DNA of 64,000 bases from Chryseobacterium hagamense (lineage in GTDB: Bacteria > Bacteroidota > Bacteroidia > Flavobacteriales > Weeksellaceae), in the NCBI RefSeq assembly GCF_007991455.1, contig NZ_BJYJ01000004.1, positions 209,740-273,739 on the forward strand. Reading direction: 5' to 3'. This document shows positions 62,734 through 64,000 of this stretch, piece by piece (position 1 is the first letter of the stretch; each line of letters opens with the position of its first letter). A program made the position numbers and the translations under genes. The notes under the pieces are model-generated. The model was not told the DNA's origin, made no database searches, and saw nothing but the letters and a program-made list of their open reading frames with translations.

Positions 62734-62781
62734 TTTAGGCTACTAAGCAGTAAATTTACTTTTTGCTGCTTAGTGCCTAAA
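62734..62781 (+). terminator. Large hairpin between the giant gene and the last gene
   Basis: TTTAGGC-t-ACTAAGCAG pairs with CTGCTTAGT-GCCTAAA: 16 bp with a single bulged T and a 15-nt loop. It starts 10 nt after the stop codon. The T run is in the loop rather than after the stem, so it could be a terminator, a processing site or part of the next gene's leader. Confidence 0.55.
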
Positions 62782-62798
62782 GCCTAAAACAATGAAAT

Positions 62799-64000
62799 AT
62801 GGAAGCAAAAATAACAGGTATTCAATTGCTGAAGTTACCTGAAAGTGTACAAAAACAAAGGAAATTTACCCATAGTGTAATTCTCAGTACCCAAAACTTT
62901 GATGCCCAAAAACAAAAACTTCTTATATCTGTAGATAACAAGATATCAGAAATTAATCCGAAAACCAAAACATCGGAAATTACAATAAAAGAAAAACCAA
63001 AAAATGAATGGCAGACTGTTTTAGTTTCTGCTGAGACTTACCGGGTCAAAGGGCATATTGTTGATGCGGAAACAACAAAGATTTCAGGTTCTGTATTGCA
63101 GGAATTTTATCCACAGACCCTTGGAATTCAACATGCAAAAGCGGATGAAATGCATAAAGCCAGTGACGTGATTTTGGGTGATTATAGGGAAATTTCGGAG
63201 AAATGGGAAACGGATATACAGGAACATCCTGAAATATTACAGCTGTTCTTTGCAAAACTAAGTATAGAATCGCAAGAAGGCGAAAAACTGAGAAGAAAAA
63301 TAGAATCTGTAGATACTGCAAAACTGGGGGATGAACTTTATATTGTCTGTAAGACGAAAAATATGCAAGGTAAAAAAGTCAGGGTCTATGTACGTCAGGG
63401 CAGACAAGATAGTTTAGTAAGGACAGATGAAAATATAGAAATGTTCATGAATACAGGATTCTCTACCTCTATGGAAATGACCGTAGGTAAAGAGGCTTCT
63501 CAGAATCAATACAGCAATTCCGGACAGCTTAAAGATTATGCCTATGGAAAAATAAAACTTATTCCTAAAGAGGCTGTCACAAATTCAGATGAAAATCTTA
63601 AAAAGTGGCAGAAGATTTTAAAAAGTGCACAAGATCATCAAACTTTTTTATACATTTATGGCGAATCGGTGGAAGATACCTCTGTATTTTTAAATGATAG
63701 TAAAAATGAGGATTTCTTGGTAGTGAAGGAAGATAATATGGAGGAAAAAAAACATGAAGAAAAACGCAAAGAAACTGATAAGCTTGAGAAAGAAAATAAA
63801 AAATGCTTTTGTAATAGAGAAATCAAAATAGAAGAAATGATTGGCATAATCTATAATCTAAGAGATAATCAAAAAATGATTTCTAAAAGAGATGTATTTT
63901 TTAATATGGGAAGTGAATATATCAAATCAATAAGGATTAGTAAAGGGAAATTAAAAGATGAAAAGAATAAAGCTAAAATAGAAATGTTTACAAATGAATT
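62799..64000 (+). CDS. Large protein running off the window, with C-F-C-N-R motif (partial)
   Basis: Open for 400 codons with no stop before the window end. It begins MEAKITGIQLLKLPESVQKQ, has no signal peptide, and continues with a beta-rich domain (GDELYIVCKTKNMQGKKVRVYV). A charged Lys/Glu linker leads to KCFCNREIKIEEMIGIIYNLRDNQKM with Cys at 336 and 338. From memory, this layout in Chryseobacterium-like genomes can precede a cell-wall hydrolase or toxin domain; that part is outside the window, so an effector role is only a suggestion. AT-rich towards the end. Confidence 0.65.
   Translation, partial: MEAKITGIQLLKLPESVQKQRKFTHSVILSTQNFDAQKQKLLISVDNKISEINPKTKTSEITIKEKPKNEWQTVLVSAETYRVKGHIVDAETTKISGSVLQEFYPQTLGIQHAKADEMHKASDVILGDYREISEKWETDIQEHPEILQLFFAKLSIESQEGEKLRRKIESVDTAKLGDELYIVCKTKNMQGKKVRVYVRQGRQDSLVRTDENIEMFMNTGFSTSMEMTVGKEASQNQYSNSGQLKDYAYGKIKLIPKEAVTNSDENLKKWQKILKSAQDHQTFLYIYGESVEDTSVFLNDSKNEDFLVVKEDNMEEKKHEEKRKETDKLEKENKKCFCNREIKIEEMIGIIYNLRDNQKMISKRDVFFNMGSEYIKSIRISKGKLKDEKNKAKIEMFTNE

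Overview
The window looks like chromosome from a Flavobacteriia member of the Chryseobacterium type (Bacteroidota). The reasons are moderate-to-low GC, -7 promoter boxes of the form TAnnTTTG, A-rich leaders instead of clear Shine-Dalgarno sites, secreted proteins cut after '..FSQ' or '..AQ', and lineage families such as DUF3078, YARHG, DUF2306, DUF6973 and TonB-dependent energy coupling. This is inferred from protein style and signals; there is no rRNA gene here to confirm it.

From 1 to about 54,960 the window is mostly ordinary core genome in short operons. It includes tRNA thiolation (mnmA), the ClpC chaperone, glycosyltransferases, SufE, tRNA-Val(UAC), folC, and a TolC / SprT-like / mannose-1-phosphate guanylyltransferase run. 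Next come bcp and nth (divergent), a DUF885 lipoprotein, an ExbB-ExbD-TonB set, and a fused SpmA-SpmB protein with an ATP-grasp partner. A minus-strand central-metabolism block follows (accD, fbaA, nadK, CBS protein, TrmH-type methyltransferase, bestrophin-like channel). Then come mutS, a HI0933/BaiN-type flavoprotein, thioesterase, thiL, pepT, HMG-CoA lyase, OsmC, a csaA-exonuclease-DUF59 operon, DUF3078 porin-like protein, rhomboid protease, dprA, gdhA, two small Asn/Thr-rich secreted proteins, a YkgJ protein and a Kir-type potassium channel. Genes are separated by clear hairpin terminators.

From 55,234 to the end the character changes. Three long plus-strand genes follow each other: an 892-residue tail-fibre-like protein with repeated W-H-(T/S)-G-N motifs, a 1436-residue multidomain protein ending in a carboxypeptidase-regulatory-like beta domain, and a third gene that runs off the window and carries a C-F-C-N-R motif. 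None has a signal peptide. The first two have copies of the same long 5' leader: a conserved promoter-proximal block and two hairpins, one with compensatory base changes. The middle of the fibre gene is visibly more AT-rich than its ends. My reading, as inference, is a co-regulated locus for an assembled surface or injection-type particle with a variable fibre and possible effectors. No sheath, tube or baseplate gene is visible in the window.

Other points worth checking are a candidate ~65-nt small RNA (about 30861-30930) with its own promoter and terminator, inverted-repeat elements at 38675-38858, 40212-40393 and 49450-49493, a G-quadruplex motif at 17997-18022, an endonuclease III without its iron-sulfur cysteines, and an AccD without its zinc-ribbon cysteines.
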